From Microstegium vimineum (Eukaryota > Streptophyta > Magnoliopsida > Poales > Poaceae), in contig CM039122.1 of the NCBI GenBank assembly GCA_022036555.1, forward strand, positions 51,605,072-51,669,071: a DNA stretch of 64,000 bases, read 5' to 3'. Each line of letters opens with the position of its first letter. The first letter of the stretch is position 1. Below the pieces are notes generated by a model that was not told the DNA's origin, ran no database searches, and worked only from the letters and a program-made list of their open reading frames with translations. Shown one piece after another: positions 25,001-37,953 of the stretch. The position numbers and the translations under genes are program-made.

Positions 25001-26599
25001 ACTCAGATTTTATTTTTTTCCCTGTTACCCAGTTTGACAAATTTTAAAACCCCTCGCTGTGAAAACCGATTGTATTGATGGCTGCAAAAGGTTGTATAAG
25101 GACCCCAATAGTGTTTTTTAAAAAATTTAAAAGTTTATGTTGTTTAGTGCATCTAAAGGATACTTTTGCATAAGAAACAGAAAATTAATTATGCATTTGC
25201 ATTTGAACAAAAGGTATTCTAATGTTTAATTTGAAACCTTTGGGGGAATTTTTGCAAAAACAAAAAAGCTTTCCCCGTTGACAACTTGACTTGCGACAAT
25301 TAATAAATTTTCTTTTTTGAATGTTGCTTTTTTTGGGGGGCGCCCATTATTCTCTGGTAAAATTGGAAAGAATTGTTTGGTCTGTTCCCTTTGCTCTGTT
25401 GTGTTTTGAAAAATTAATTACAAAAATTTGTGGAAGCGGAAAAAAAGGGGTAAATTTACTTAATGAACCCCGCGGGAAAAGATGTATTTTACTCCCTTTT
25501 TTTTCCTGTTTTTGAATGTCAGTATAAAAGTTTGACCAATGTAAGCTGGTTGAGTGTTTTTGTTCCAATTCAGTGCAGTTTTTGGTTTTTAGTTGTCAAA
25601 GGGTGGGCAAAACAAACGGCCCCCCAAAAAGGTAGGGGTAAATTGTGAAAATTAATTTTAAATTGATTGTTTTGGGTTTGTGTAAGCTCATTTTGTTGGG
25701 GTGTAAGCTTGGTTCTGGTTTAAAGAAAAGAGAAATGAAAGTTGGTTTTGGGGGAAGGAAAACGCAGAAAAGTTACTTTAGAGTTGTTTTTTTTTATTAT
25801 TATCTTGTAAAAGGTGGCTAACTCCCCCTTTAGAATTTTGCAGTCCCCCGTCTTAGGTTTTAATTGAAGGTTTATGAGAAAGTTTGGATTTCAATAAGGT
25901 TAAAAATTTGGTATAGACCCCATAAAAAGTTTTGCGATATCTGGTGTAATTATTTGTTTTTCTTTTGTGCGGGGTAAGTGTCAAAAGGGTTCCAAAACCA
26001 AAAAAAACCCGGTCGGGAAAACAGCGAGAAAAATGTAGAAGGGGAAACCCCCTCGGAATTTCACCCCCAAGGGGGGTACCCCAAAGTTCAGGGAAATTTA
26101 AAGGGTCAAGAAAAGGATCAGTTGTATGCCCAAAATGGTTCGAACCTGAATCTCACAGGTTGGAGACAAAAAATGAAAAAGGCCCGGAAAAAAAATGCAT
26201 TATACAAGAAAGGAGTTTGAGGATAAATTTTTGGTTTTTTTTTGTTTTCCCAAATTTTGTTTGTTTGACGACCAGAAGATGAGGCTATGTGAGTGTCGGG
26301 AACACTGATGCTGTAGGGCCAAAAAATTTTTTTGGTAGTTTTCTGACGTGGTGTAAGTTATTCGCTAAACCCTTTTTCAGGATATAGAATGATTGTTGTA
26401 CCAAATCATTTGATTTTTTTAAGGGGAATGCTATAGATTTTAACCATAGAGATTGTTGTACTCAATCATTTTATTTTTTAATGAGGAAAATTATAGTTTT
26501 TTAATCCTTGCTATGTTTAAACTTAAACGGTAAATAGTCGGCAAGGCCGTGCGGGGGGAGGTAGGCATCCGTGGAGTCGGAAGGCCCTTTTGGGGGTGG
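15600..26599. other. Low-quality sequence, homopolymer-smeared; content mostly unreadable
   Basis: From about 15.6 kb, bases are repeatedly replaced by a copy of their neighbour or dropped, giving runs of T, A, G and C far beyond normal grass DNA. The first part still shows RECG exon 10. A G+C-rich patch (21020-22000) may hide exons of another gene, and there is a Tourist-like MITE near 18.5 kb. Other open frames here depend on base calls that cannot be trusted, so I name no gene. Confidence 0.85.
18480..18612. mobile_element. Smeared Tourist-like MITE fragment
   Basis: GTGGGCTGTAAGTTTACAGC followed by GGCTTGAGCACAGAAACC matches the interior of the clean Tourist-like element at 60844-61073 (GGCTATAAGTTTACAGCAAG). 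The ends are not definable in this low-quality sequence. Confidence 0.45.
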
Positions 26600-27682
26600 T
26601 GTCGGTTTGCCGGGGGCAAAAACCACCCAAAAATAAAAATTTTTATTGGTGTTCCCTTTTCGACGTGTGAAAATGGCACAAAATTTATCCCGGGGTTGGG
26701 AAAGAAGGCCTAGTCGCAGGGGGGATGACTTTTATTTTCGCACCCCAAAACGTGCTCGTTTTGGGGGGGGGGGGGGGGGGGGGTACAGAGTGTTACACGG
26801 AGTCGGCCCCGGGGGTCATCGGGGTGTGTGTGGTGGTGTGGTTGGGGTTTGGAAAAGGTCGGATTGGAGTCCTAAAAAAAACCTGGAAAAAGAAGTCTCG
26901 GAGGCCCCCCTTTATTCCTCGGCGCCCCCCCTTTTTGCCCAAGGGGGAGACTCGAGGGTACAGGGCCCAAAATTTAAAGTATGGGGGGGCTTAGGCACAG
27001 TGTTGGCGAAGAGCATCGAAAATGTGGCGGGGTGGTCTTCCCTCCTTAGGTCCCGGTTTTTGGATAGAGAAGCCCCCTGGCCGAAGCGGGGGGGGGGAGG
27101 GGGTTTTCCCTTTTTCCGGGGTTTTTGAAGAGGGGGGGGTGAGCCCTCGGGGGGGGGGGGAGGGGTCGACCCCCGATGATTGTCATTTCCCCCAAGCCCT
27201 GTCGGGGCGCACTTTTCACTTTGGGGGTTTTTCTGTAGAAGTCCGTACTCGGAGTGGCCCCGGGGCACAGTCGTCGGGATCGGGGACTAGCGGGGTTGGG
27301 GTTTGACAGTGGACGCAGGGGGCCCCTGTGTCGGGGGGTTTTTTTCTTTTACCCCGGGGGGTTTGGGGCAATGACCCCCGCCCGTCGCGGCGTTGGGAAG
27401 GCGGACGTCGACGGGTTTAGGGGGTCGAAGTCGAGGTAGAGGTGGGGGTGTTGCCCGCCCCCCTCGCCCCCCCGTCGAGTAGAACGGGGGGGTCGTTCGT
27501 CCCCCCTCGTCCGTCGTCGAGGTGACCCGGGGCCCCGGGGCGGGTTTTTCCCGGTGGGGTAGGGGGGGCCCCCTCGATTGATGGGGTTTCTTACCAAACA
27601 GTGGCTGATCCTTCCTTAAAAATGGTTGTTGTTTAGCGTTAATTTTCGAAGGTTTAGGGTCCCCCTTCCCTTTTTGCCCCAA
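26600..27682. repeat. Left LTR of the retrotransposon
   Basis: Begins TGTCGGTTTGCCGG and fades after AAGGTTTAGGG at about 27682, where the match to the right LTR stops. The end is uncertain by some 10 bases because of smearing. Confidence 0.65.
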
Positions 27683-30600
27683 TTCCCCCCCAGGCCCCCA
27701 AGGAGTGATTTAAAAAACCCCTTGGGGGCTATGTTTTCGCGTTTTCCGGGGGGGGAAGAATTTTCGGGGGGTTTTTCCCTTGGCCGAGGGTTGTAGAAAT
27801 CCATTCTTGGGGGGGCGCGGGGAGCGCAAACCCCCCGGGGGGAGCCCCGGGGCCCCCGAGGATTGATTTAGAACTCCTTGGGGGTAAAAAGTTTGTAGTG
27901 GGGTCTTTAAAGGATAGGGACGCGGGACCCTGTGAGGGGTCTCCTTCCTTTTCTGCAAAAGAAGTGTTCGGGGCGGCTGCGAACCCACCGAGGGCCGCCC
28001 TTTGCTCCCCCGAGCACCCTGGAGTCAGAGCGCCCCCGAGGGGGTCGACTTGTCTGCCAGGTTAGAGTTTTCGACCCCCTTTCGTCGAGGGGTGCCGTGC
28101 GGTGGGGGCCCCCGAGCCCTCGTGGTAGGCTCCTCCCCGTGCGCCTTCCACGATCCCTTTTGCCGGAGTGGGGGAAGGCATCAGTTTCCCCGTTTGGCGC
28201 GAGCCGAATCTGGTGAGTGTTCTCGGGTGGGTCCATTAGAAATGGTGCCCTGTACGGGTAAAAATCCCAGTGGAAATCGACCCCGTTGAAGGGTGACTAG
28301 CGGCCCGGGGGCGTTTTATTGTTAAGCAAAAGTCGGCTCGCTAAGCCGCCATATGGACCACAGGTGCCAACCCCGTTCGATAGGAAATTGGTGGCTCGAT
28401 GCCCCCCGTAGGGGGCCTTGGTTCCCGGAGCCCGGTATGTCCCGGGGTCTCGGATTCGTTCTCGAGCCCCCGGGGGCCTCCCGCTCGTGATGAGGGGGGT
28501 CGAACTCCGTTGTGGAGCCCGCCTTCGTCCCCAAAAGGGGGGGGGGGAGGGTCATAAAATGGGTCCTTCCTGACCCCGGGACTCGAGGGGGCTGTCGAAC
28601 CCTTTTAAGGGCGCCTTCGCTCCCTCAAATTTGCGGATGGTTCGATCCCCCCCCATCCCCGGAGGGGAGTCGACCTTGTGGAGCCGAGGGAAAAAAACGG
28701 TGGTTGTTTTTTTGACTTGGGGGCTCCCCTGTCGGGCTTCCAGGGAGGCTGTCGAACCCCGGACGGGCAGGGGCCCTTTTCCCCCTTGAGGCCATTTGAT
28801 TGCAGTTGCGACCCCCGGGCCCCTTTTCAGGCCTCGAGTACTCGAGGGGGGCATCGGCCCATTGTAGGCGGACTTTGTCCCCTCGAGATTTTGGGGGGGA
28901 CCCCGGTTTTCCAACCCGGGTTTTTGGCCCCGGGCACTCGGGGGTTTTCGAACCCTTTTTGGGGCCGCTTTATGCCCAAAATTCCTTCCCCGAAGGCGGG
29001 GTTTCCTCCGGCCGCCTTTTTGGCGGGGGGTTTTTTTCGGGCAACAGTGCGGGTTTCGCGTGGGGTGCGGCGCGGGAACCAATGATGGGGGTTTGCCTTT
29101 TCTGGAGGGGAAACGAGGAAGGAAGTACAGCGAATTAAAGCCCGGGACTCTTTGCCCCTGCCGGTCCCTGTTGGCCTTCCGCGTATAAAAAGTGAGGGCG
29201 AGATCCGGTGCCCTTTCGCGCATTCCTTCCCCCCCCCCTTGCCCTTTGTCTTCCTCGCCCTTTTCTTCCGCCTTGCCTTAGGCGTCCCGGAGCAGGAAAA
29301 ATTTCGGGTGAGGAAAAGGGAAAGATAAGGAAGTACCTTCCCCTCCCAAAACCAGCAACCCCCGTTTCCATGGCCCTTTCCGCTCTTCGGGCCGGCGCCT
29401 GGCCTCGGCCCGGTGTCGTCGTATTGGGGGGTTAGTGGAGAGCGGGCTTCCCCGGCCCCTCACCCCGACGGGGGGCCCGGGGGTTTTGGTACTCCCCCGC
29501 CAGACCCCCCGGGCCCCAACCCCGCCGGGGGGGGACGTGGGGTCGCTCGGGCCTTCCCCCCGGGGCCCCCCGGGACTGGGGGGTTTCCCAAACCCAAAGG
29601 CCCCCTTTCCTTTGGCGCGCTCCCCCCCATACGAAGTGGGGGGGCCCCCGCACCTCACCCCCAAGGCGTCACCCAAAGGGGTCGGTCTTCGCCGCGGTGT
29701 GGGGGCTAGGGGGGGGCAAAGCCCTTTGGGGGTCTGTGGCCCCCCTCTTCGGGCCCCAACCCCCTTCCCCCTCATCGAAAAGGGCGTCCGTCGGGGGTCA
29801 GGGCCGGAGGTTTGCCATCTACCCCCGGGCCCCGAGTTGGTCCCTGCGAACCCATCCTCGACCCCCTTTGGGGGGCCCCTTCGGGGGGTGGTTCTACCTG
29901 AGGAACGAGGGACGGTTGTTTCCCAGCGTACCCGGGAGGACACTAACCCCGGACCCCCGGGGCGGGGTTTCGGATTTTTTCCCGACGGACAAGAAAAAAA
30001 ACCCCCCAAAAGGGGTTGTAGACGCGCAAAGGCGTCTGAAGGAGAGGGCCTTACGCGGGATGCGGGCTCGCGTTCCCCCCAGGGGGGGGGTTTTGCCCCT
30101 GTGGCTCGACCCCCCCGTCTCGACGGGGATGGGCCCGGGGGGGCGATGTGTGGGGGTTTGCCGCTTCGTCGAGGAGGAGTTGACCCCAGCCCGGGGGCCG
30201 CCGCGTCCCCCCCTTTTTTTCGCGGGGGGGGGGGGGGGTTCGCCCCCAAGGAGTCGCAAAGGGTTTCCCCCTAAAACCCGGCAAAGGGTTTTTTATGAGT
30301 GGTAAATCCTTCCTTTTTTTTTAAAATCCTCGCGCCCCCCCCCCCCCTACCGTCCTTTCGGGCTTGTTCCTGACCCCTTCCCGTCCCGGGGGGGGAAAGT
30401 GTCCTACAAGCGTCGTTCCCCCCCGGGGCCGGGGGGGCCCCGGGCCACGAGGGCCAAAAACCCCCTTTCCGCGCGGAGAAGAAAGAAGGCCGCCCAAGGA
30501 CAAAAAGGAAGGAGAGGAAGCCCCAAAAGGGGTTTTAGAAAAAAACGGGGAGGGAAAAAAGGGGGCGGGCCCAACAGGGCGGTTGGGCCTGATGGGGGAG

Positions 30601-33600
30601 TTTGTCCCCCCCGGGGGGGGAGGCGGGGGAGGAGGTGAGGGGACGAGGAGGAGGGGGAAAGGGGGGCGGCGCCTGAGCGGGGGGCTGCTGCTCCCCGGGG
30701 GGGGGGGGGGGCCGACCCGATGGGGCCCCTTCCTTTTTGAATTTGGGGCCCAAAGGGGCGGAGCGCCCCGGGGGTGCCAGAAGTGCGCCGCGGCGGAGCG
30801 GTCGAGACGCCGCGGCCCCCGTCGGGGGGGCGATAGGCGAGCCCCGACGCCCGCCGCGTCGACCCCCCGGGGGTTTTTGGGGGGGCCCGCCGGCGAGGCG
30901 GAGTCGGCAAGGGGCGAGGGGGGCGTCGCCGTAAGGGCGATTTGAGCGAGCCCCCGAAGCCCCCGCGGGCGAGCGCGGGGCATCGGGGGCCCCGGGTTTC
31001 GGGTGGGGGCAAGCAAAAAGCGACGGTTTTGGGGCCCCCGGCCCCTGTGGGGGAAGGTGGCAAGTGCCGCCTTTGACCCCCGCCCCCCAGGCAGTGGCCC
31101 CCCCCCCCGCTGACCAGCCCGGCGGGCCGAGCCGAAGCGTCGGGCCGGGGGGTAAGTCGGGGGGGTTTTTAGTTTTTTCGTTTTTTTTTTTTTGTCGGTG
31201 ATGACTCGTGTTATTATCGCGCACGTGCTCCTTTTCCAGGTCGAAGCGGGTGGGGGTTGCGCTCCCCCCCCTTGCTAAAAGTAAAGCGGGGGTTGGTTGC
31301 AAAACCGCCGTCGAGGTTGGTTTTTTGGGGGGGCCCCCCCCCTTCGCGGGCGCCCCCGAGGCGGAAGGCAGCCACGACCCCGGAGGTGGCGGCGGGGGGG
31401 AGCACAGGGGGCCCCCCCCCTACCCAAAAGGGGGGGGGGGGGCCCGCCCCGGGGGGGGGGCCGGGGAAGCGCGGCCCCGGGGGCCTGCGCGGCCGCGGAA
31501 AGGGGTCGCGGCCCCGGGGCCCCCCGGGGGGGGGGGGAGCCCCCCCCCACAGGGGGCGGCCCCGGCCCAGGAGGTGGGGTGGTTTGAGGCCCCCCTTCCT
31601 GCGGGAAACCCCGGGGGGGCCCCGGCTCACCGGGCGCGGGGCGGTGGCCCGAGGGTTTTTGGGGGGGTTGGAGGCTCGGGCTCCGCTCGAGGCGTTGGGG
31701 CCCTCCGGCCCCGGGTCGGGTGGGATGTTTTGGAGTCCCCCCCCCCAAGTGGGCGAGATGGTGGGCCCAGTGGTGGGGCCGGCGGAACTGGCCATCTCGC
31801 GGTCCTCGGGGGGAGCGGAGGTGGCCCCACCCCCCCCCGAGGTTTTGGGGGGGCGAGTCTCAAGGTAGTTTGCACTTTGATTCACTCGAGACGGGTAGGT
31901 TTGTCTGTAGGTATTTAAACCCCTTTTTTGGCCCCATCGGCAGGGGGGCCCTCGAGTCCCCGCGAGGGGGGGGCCCAGGAGGAAACCTCGCCCCTTCCGG
32001 GTTCCCGGAGGGGGGGACCGCGCATTGGGTCACCCGGGCGTGGGGGCGGGATCGCCGCCCGCAGGCGGCGTGGGGGTGGAGGTTTCCGAGGTGGCGGCCC
32101 CCCAGACCCCGAGCGAAATTTCCTCACGCTCGACGACCAGTCCGAGTTCGGGTGGGGGGGAACGTCGGGAGCTCCCCGGGGGGGGGGTTGGCACTCGGTG
32201 CGTCGCGCGCGGAGGTCGCCGGGGCCCCGAACATACGCGAGGGGGTGGGGTAGGTTCTATTCCACCTTAGTAGCGCTTTGCACTGCATGGTTTCCGTTTT
32301 TTTTTTTGGGTTTTGCCTTTTCCTTTTTCAGTCGCTGCGGGTGAGGTGACGGGGGGTTTCCCCCGGGGGTTTTTCCGGGACAAGGGCAGCCCTTTGACCC
32401 TCCCGCCTCTCTGGAGAAAAGGGGGGGGATGAGGCCGGCCCGTGCGAAGGCGGAGGGCGGCGACTATCAGAAGGATGCCGAGTCGAGGGTTGCCTTTGCG
32501 GGGGCCCCGGTACGGGGCGTCCGAAGGAAGCCCGGGGGGCCCCCTTTTGTCGGCGCAGGCGAAGCTCGATGATGCCCTTCGGTCGACCATCTCTTTTGGG
32601 CAAGGCGGGACCCGCCTGGGCCCGGGCCCCAAGGGCCCCACGGAGGGGCCGCCGGCGGGGGGGGGGGGGGACCTCGAGCCCTCCCCCCCGAGCGCGACCC
32701 TGGCCGCCTTGAGGAGAAGGCTGGCCCCCGCGCCCCCCTTGGGCTGGGGCGAAAAACAGAAGGGGGCCCCGGGGGGGGCCTTTTACAAGACCATCGGGGG
32801 GCTCGAACCCCAAATCGGGGAAACCGGTCCTTGATTTTGACGCGTCCGCCATCAGCTCGAGGAGGGGCGGCCTACCCCCTTTTGGGTGCGGGCCCCAAAG
32901 GGGGAAAGTGTTTCGGGTGTTTGGGGTCTACCCCGCCTCGACCTTTTTCTGCTTTGGGTTTTGAACCCTTTATGTGTTTTTTTCGGCAGAGCTCGGGGGG
33001 AAAAAGCCCCCCGGGGGCCTGGACAATTTCAGGGCCGCGGGCCCCCCCAGGTGACCTCAAAACACGCTCTCGGCGGCCTCAAACCTTCTGCGAGACCTTC
33101 GGTCGAGCCGGGACCCCGGGGCTGGAGGGGGACACTCGGGGGGAACCCCCGCGCGCCCCCTTCTACGCCATAAACCCCGGGGGGTGACGGAGAACGTCCG
33201 ACCCCCCCTGCATGTGGGGGGAACGGGCCCCCGCGGTCGTCAACTCCTTTTACGACGTGGATCTCCACCCCGTTGTCGACGGGTTCGCCCCCGGGCCCCC
33301 GGGTTCTGACCGAGGAGCAGAACGAGCGTTTGGTGTCGGGGGAGTGATGGGACCCCGGGGAAAGGTCCCCGGAGGTCAGTGGCGAAATCTTCAAACCCCG
33401 ACGTGACCCCCCCGGCGGGGGGTTGAGTGTCGCGGGAAATTGTCAGGGGGGGTGCGGGCTGCGAGCCAATCTGGACAAAAAGGCCCCTGTAATTGTTAGG
33501 CCAATGTACGACACAATCCCAAACCCCCGGGGCTTTTTGTATAAAAAGGGTTTTTTGATCGAGTGCCCAGAGTTAATTCATTTTTTCGAGCTTTCCCTGT

Positions 33601-36600
33601 TTTCTTTGCCTGGGCGACCCCCGTGAACTAAGTGTTCGACGCACGCTCTTCCCCCCTTTGGGAAGGGGGGTGGCGAGTAAAGGTACAGTCCCGGGGGCTT
33701 TAGGTGATTTCCCGGACTCGACGACACCCCCGACCCCTAGGGGAAAACGAGGCGTTTTTTCTTAGTTCAGAAACTTTTAGGGGGGGAAAGAAAAGGGAGG
33801 GAGAGTCGGTTCGAAAAAAACGTTCGAGTTTTTTTTGGCCTAGGAGGGGGGGGCCCCCCCCCCTTTGCCCCGGGGGGGCTGACTTTGCTGAGGCAAAGTC
33901 GTGGCTTCCTTAGTGTGCGGATGGGTTGTCTCGTTTCTTTTTTTCTCGGCTTTTCCCGTTTTCTTTGCTGGGGCGACGCTCGTGAAAAAACTTAAGTATT
34001 CGACGCAGCTTTTTATCCCGGGAAGGGGGGGGGCGAGTAGGGTACCGTAGGCCCCGGGGCGGGAGGTGAGCCTGCTCGAGCCACCTCGCCCTTAGGGGGT
34101 TCGAGGCGCCTTTTTCCTAGTTCGAAGCGTGCCCCAGGGGAAAAAAAAAGAGGGGTCGGTTTCGAGAGAAAGCGTTCGAGTTTTTTTGGGGGGAATGGGG
34201 GGGGGTGCCCCCCCCCCCCGCCCCGAGGGGGGGGTCGACTTTGTCCGGGGAAAATCGGGGTCCCCCTTTTTGGGTTTTGAACGAATTGAAAGGTTTTGAG
34301 AATATTTTATTCATTCGGGATTTTACATAAATGCGGAAATGTACAAGGCCTTGGGGCTCAGGGATAGAAGCGAGTGTTTTTTGATGTTCCAGCGTTGGTG
34401 AAAAGGCCTCTCCCTTCTCGTTTTCGTTTTTAAGTGCGGGCTTCGCACCCCTTTCCCGGAAAGGGGGGCCCCCCCAAAGGGGGGTGTAGCTTGTGACGCC
34501 CCCCTTTTGTTTCGAAGGCCCCAGAAAGAGGTCGCCCCGTTGAGGTCCCTTTTTCGTACGTTTTTGTGTTGGGGGGAGCGTTTGTGGTCTGCCCGGTACT
34601 GGGCCGGGCTTTTTAAGGGGGCCCGTTTACGAGCTTCCTGAGTGGTCGAGGGGTCCTCTCGGCCTTTTCTTTGGGGGTTGGGCCTTTTCCGCCCGTAAGC
34701 TTTCAGTCGAGGGGACCGTACTCAGGCGGGGGGGGGGACGGCCTCGGCCCCCCGACCCAAAAAGAACGGGGGGGAAAAACCCCTAGCTCGACTCGGGTGT
34801 CGTTCGGAACCCATTTCACAGCGGGCAGTTTCGACCCTTCTTTCCCTGTCTGTTACCCGGGGGGAAAAATCCTTGGCTTGAGGGCCCCCCCCCAAAAACC
34901 CCCCCGTTTTGGGACGCTCGACCCCAACCCCCAGTTCGAAGGGGGGGGCAAAAAAAGACCAAAATTTCCCTGATGTGGTGTGTCCCGAAGTTTCCCGGAA
35001 CTTTTGGTGGTGAATGCGTGCCCCCGCGGGAATGAGCGTTGGGGGCCCCCAAGCGGTGGATGATGTCGGGGTAAAAATAGACGGCTTGCCGGGGGCTGGA
35101 TGTTGGCGATGGGCCGGCCTCGATCCTTTTGGGGAAATTTTTCGCCGCCCCGAAAAAGGGGAGTGTCCCCCCCCTTGGTTTTTTCAGGGGAGGGGACCTG
35201 TCGACCCCCCCTATTTGCAAAAGGGAATTTAAAGGGTTCATCGAAGAGTTGGGCGGGTGGTGGTCTGCCTGGGGTGAAGGGGCATCCCTGGCGGTTTTGG
35301 GGCCCAGTTTGGTGGGGGTCGTTTTCCCCGGGGGCCCAGTAGAACCCTGCAAAAAGGCATTTCCCCACTGGGTTCTCGGGGCCGCTTTGGGGGGGCCCCA
35401 AGCCCCGAGTGTAGGTCCTCAGCAGTGCCCCCCTCCCCGGGGGAGGCAGCGTTGGGGGCACGCCCGAGGGTGCGTCGATATAGCTCGCGGCTTTCCCCGT
35501 ACAAAACTAGGTTTTGGCACGTCGAGTACTGCGAGCTTCCTTTTCGGTTTTCCCGGGGGGGTTCGCCTCGCGTCGGTATCGGGGGTTTAGGGGGGGGGCC
35601 AATCCGTCGGGGGTTTGGCACTGTGCGGCCCGTTTTTTTCCCCCTGACCTTCCCCCCCCCGAGGGGGGTCGGTCGAGGGGGGGGGGGTTTTGCCCCCTGT
35701 TTCGGGGGGCGGGGAGCCCCCGGCCTAGGTGAGGGGGTGTGGACAGATCCCCCGAGGATGTGGGGGGGGGGCCCCCCTTTCGAGTGACGAAATTTTTGGG
35801 GGAAAGCTCGTCGGCGCCCCGTTGTACCGAGGGCTACGTTTTTTGGGTCGAGGCCGTAGAACTTGCCCTCGAGTTTTTAAAAACCCCTTTGGGCAGTGGT
35901 TCCATCTTAGGATGTGGCAAGAGTTTTCTTACTTGGTCGACCCCCAATGAGGGGCCCCCCGAAAGTCGGGGGGGGGGCCCCCGGGGTTTTGAGGCGATGG
36001 GGGGCCGTTGACGAGGGCCTCGTACTGGGGGACTTTTGTTGGGGGGGGGGAAGGGGAAAAGAGCCTGCCTTTTCCCCCTCCCCCAGGGCCCCCGTAACGT
36101 GCCCCACGTAGGGGGGCATTTGGGGTCCCCCAGTGAAGGGGTTGGGGGGATCGATCGTCGCCCACGACGGGTCCATGGGATCGTCGAGGAAAGTCTCGCT
36201 GCCCTCGAAAGCGAGTAGGGCCCGGCGCTGTGCGGAGCCCGTACGGGAAGGGGTTTCGCGCGGGGGGGTGAGGGGGTTTCGTAGGGTCGGAACCCACGGG
36301 GGGCCTCCGGGGCGATGCGCAGGATTGGGAAGTCCCCCTCGGGGGACGCCTGCCCTCGGCCAAAGCGTGGGTCAAGCGGCCCCCCAGGAGGGGGGGCCCC
36401 GGGGTCGCCAGCTGGACGAGGGAACGGTTCCGGCCCCCCAGAGTGCACGACGGGGGCGCGTCAAAGTCGCTGCGCCCCCCCTGATCGAGGCCGAGTCGCG
36501 GGGGGGGGGGCGTTTTCTGATCCTGTGGTCGGGTTTGGCAGCGGAAATGCTGACGTCTCGCCACGGCGGAGGGGAGACTAGAAGTCGCCCTGGTCCCTAG

Positions 36601-36724
36601 AAAAAAACCCCCCTAGTGTCGAATCAGTGACGGTGTTTTAAAGGGAACGGTGGGTGGTGGAAATTTCCCCGAGAGAGAGTAGTTTGAAGTTTATGACACG
36701 GCCCCCCTACCTTTGGGGCGCCAA

Positions 36725-37953
36725 TGTCGGGTTTTGCCGGGGGTCAAGGGGGACCCCAAAGGGGTAAAATTTTTTTAAAAAGGGGCTCCCTCTTTGGGGG
36801 TGATTTTAAGTGGACACAAGATTATTCCCCCGGGTTTTTGGGAAAGAAGGCCCCACGTCGGGGGGGGGGGTTTCTGTTATTTTCCGCACCCCCAAAAAAA
36901 AGTCGTACGGGGGGGTCAAGCAGTGTTTTAAAGGGTCGGCCCCGAGGGGCGATCGAGCGGTGTGTGTGTGTGGTGTGGTCTGGGGTCCTTTTTAAAAAAG
37001 GGGGTTGGGGGTCCCCCAAAGGGGAAAACCTGGAAAAAAAAAAAGTCTTGACGAGAGCCCAAATTTTATTACCCCCGGGGTCCCTTTTTTTTACCCCAAA
37101 GGGGGGGGGTCGAGGGGGGAGGGTCCAAAAAGTAGAAATTAAAGGGCGGCCTTTACGGCACAGTGTTTTGGGGAAAAGGGACATCGAGCACTGTTTTTGG
37201 GGGGTGGCTTTTCCCGGGCCTTCAGCGTTCCCCCGGGCGTGGCTGTAGAAGTCCCTGCCGAAACGGGAGGGGGAGGGGCGTTTCCGTTTCCGGGGGTTTT
37301 TGAAGAGGGGGGGGCGAAACCCCCCGGTCGAGGGGGGGGGTCGAGCCCCGATGACTCGTCACGTTCCCGAAGCCGTCGTCGAGGGTCGCACGTTCACTTT
37401 CCGGGGGGGTATGTAGAAGTCCGTACTCCCTTTTGTGGCGGGAGTGGCGGCCCCCTCGTCGGGGGGTCGGGGATAGACGGGAGTTGGGGATTTGCAGTGG
37501 ACCCCAGGGGGCCCTGTCGTCAGGTGGTTTTTTTTTTTTTCCCATGCCCCGGGTGGTTTTGGGGGGAACGAGCCCCGGGCCCCCCGGGCGGCGTTGGAGG
37601 TCGAGGCGTGACAAGGGGTTGAGGGGGTCGAAGTCGAGGTAGAGGTCGGGGGGGGGTTCGTCCCCCCTCGCCCCTCGTCGAGGTAAAACCGGGGGGTCGT
37701 TCGTCCGGCCCCCCTCGCCCGGGTCGTCGAGGTAAAACCCCGGGGGGGGCGTTGCCCCACCTCGTCCGTCGTCAGGTGACCCGGGGGCCCCGTGGTGGTT
37801 TCCGGCGGGTCGGTTTTGGGGGGAGGGGGGCCCTGATTGGGGGCCCCTGTTTTCCCCCACGTAGGCTGCCCTTTTCCCCTTAAAAAAAAGGTTGCTATGT
37901 TAGCTTTTAATTTTTAAAAAGGGTTTTTTTTCCCTTACCTTGTCCCCGGGGCA
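36725..37953. repeat. Right LTR of the retrotransposon (smeared copy)
   Basis: Begins TGTCGGGTTTTGCCGG just after GGCGCCAA and ends at GGGGCA, corresponding to the clean CCCGACA that ends at 45064. Its last 670 bases are the same DNA as 44413-45064. Confidence 0.65.

Larger units (their letters stand above)
26600..37953. mobile_element. LTR retrotransposon, ~11.3 kb, probably Gypsy-like
   Basis: Two long direct repeats (26600-27682 and 36725-37953) share ordered landmarks despite the poor sequence: a TGTCGG start, GAAGTCCGTACTC, GTCGAAGTCGAGGTAGAGG, CTCGATTGATGGG and TTAGCGTTAATTT. The clean copy of the right repeat ends CCCGACA, which with TGTCGG gives the TG...CA inverted ends of an LTR. 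The next five clean bases are GTAGG; the five left of 26600 read GGTGG, compatible with a smeared target duplication. The interior is very G+C-rich, with recurrent TCGAACCC and CTCGAG motifs at 27.9-29.0 kb. I could not recognise protease, reverse transcriptase or integrase motifs, so Gypsy is a guess from composition. Orientation is undetermined. Confidence 0.7.

Noticed and set aside
28000..36600. Long G+C-rich open frames with Gly/Pro/Arg-rich proteins on both strands
   Set aside because: Overlapping frames on all strands in G- and C-smeared sequence; composition artefacts inside the retrotransposon.
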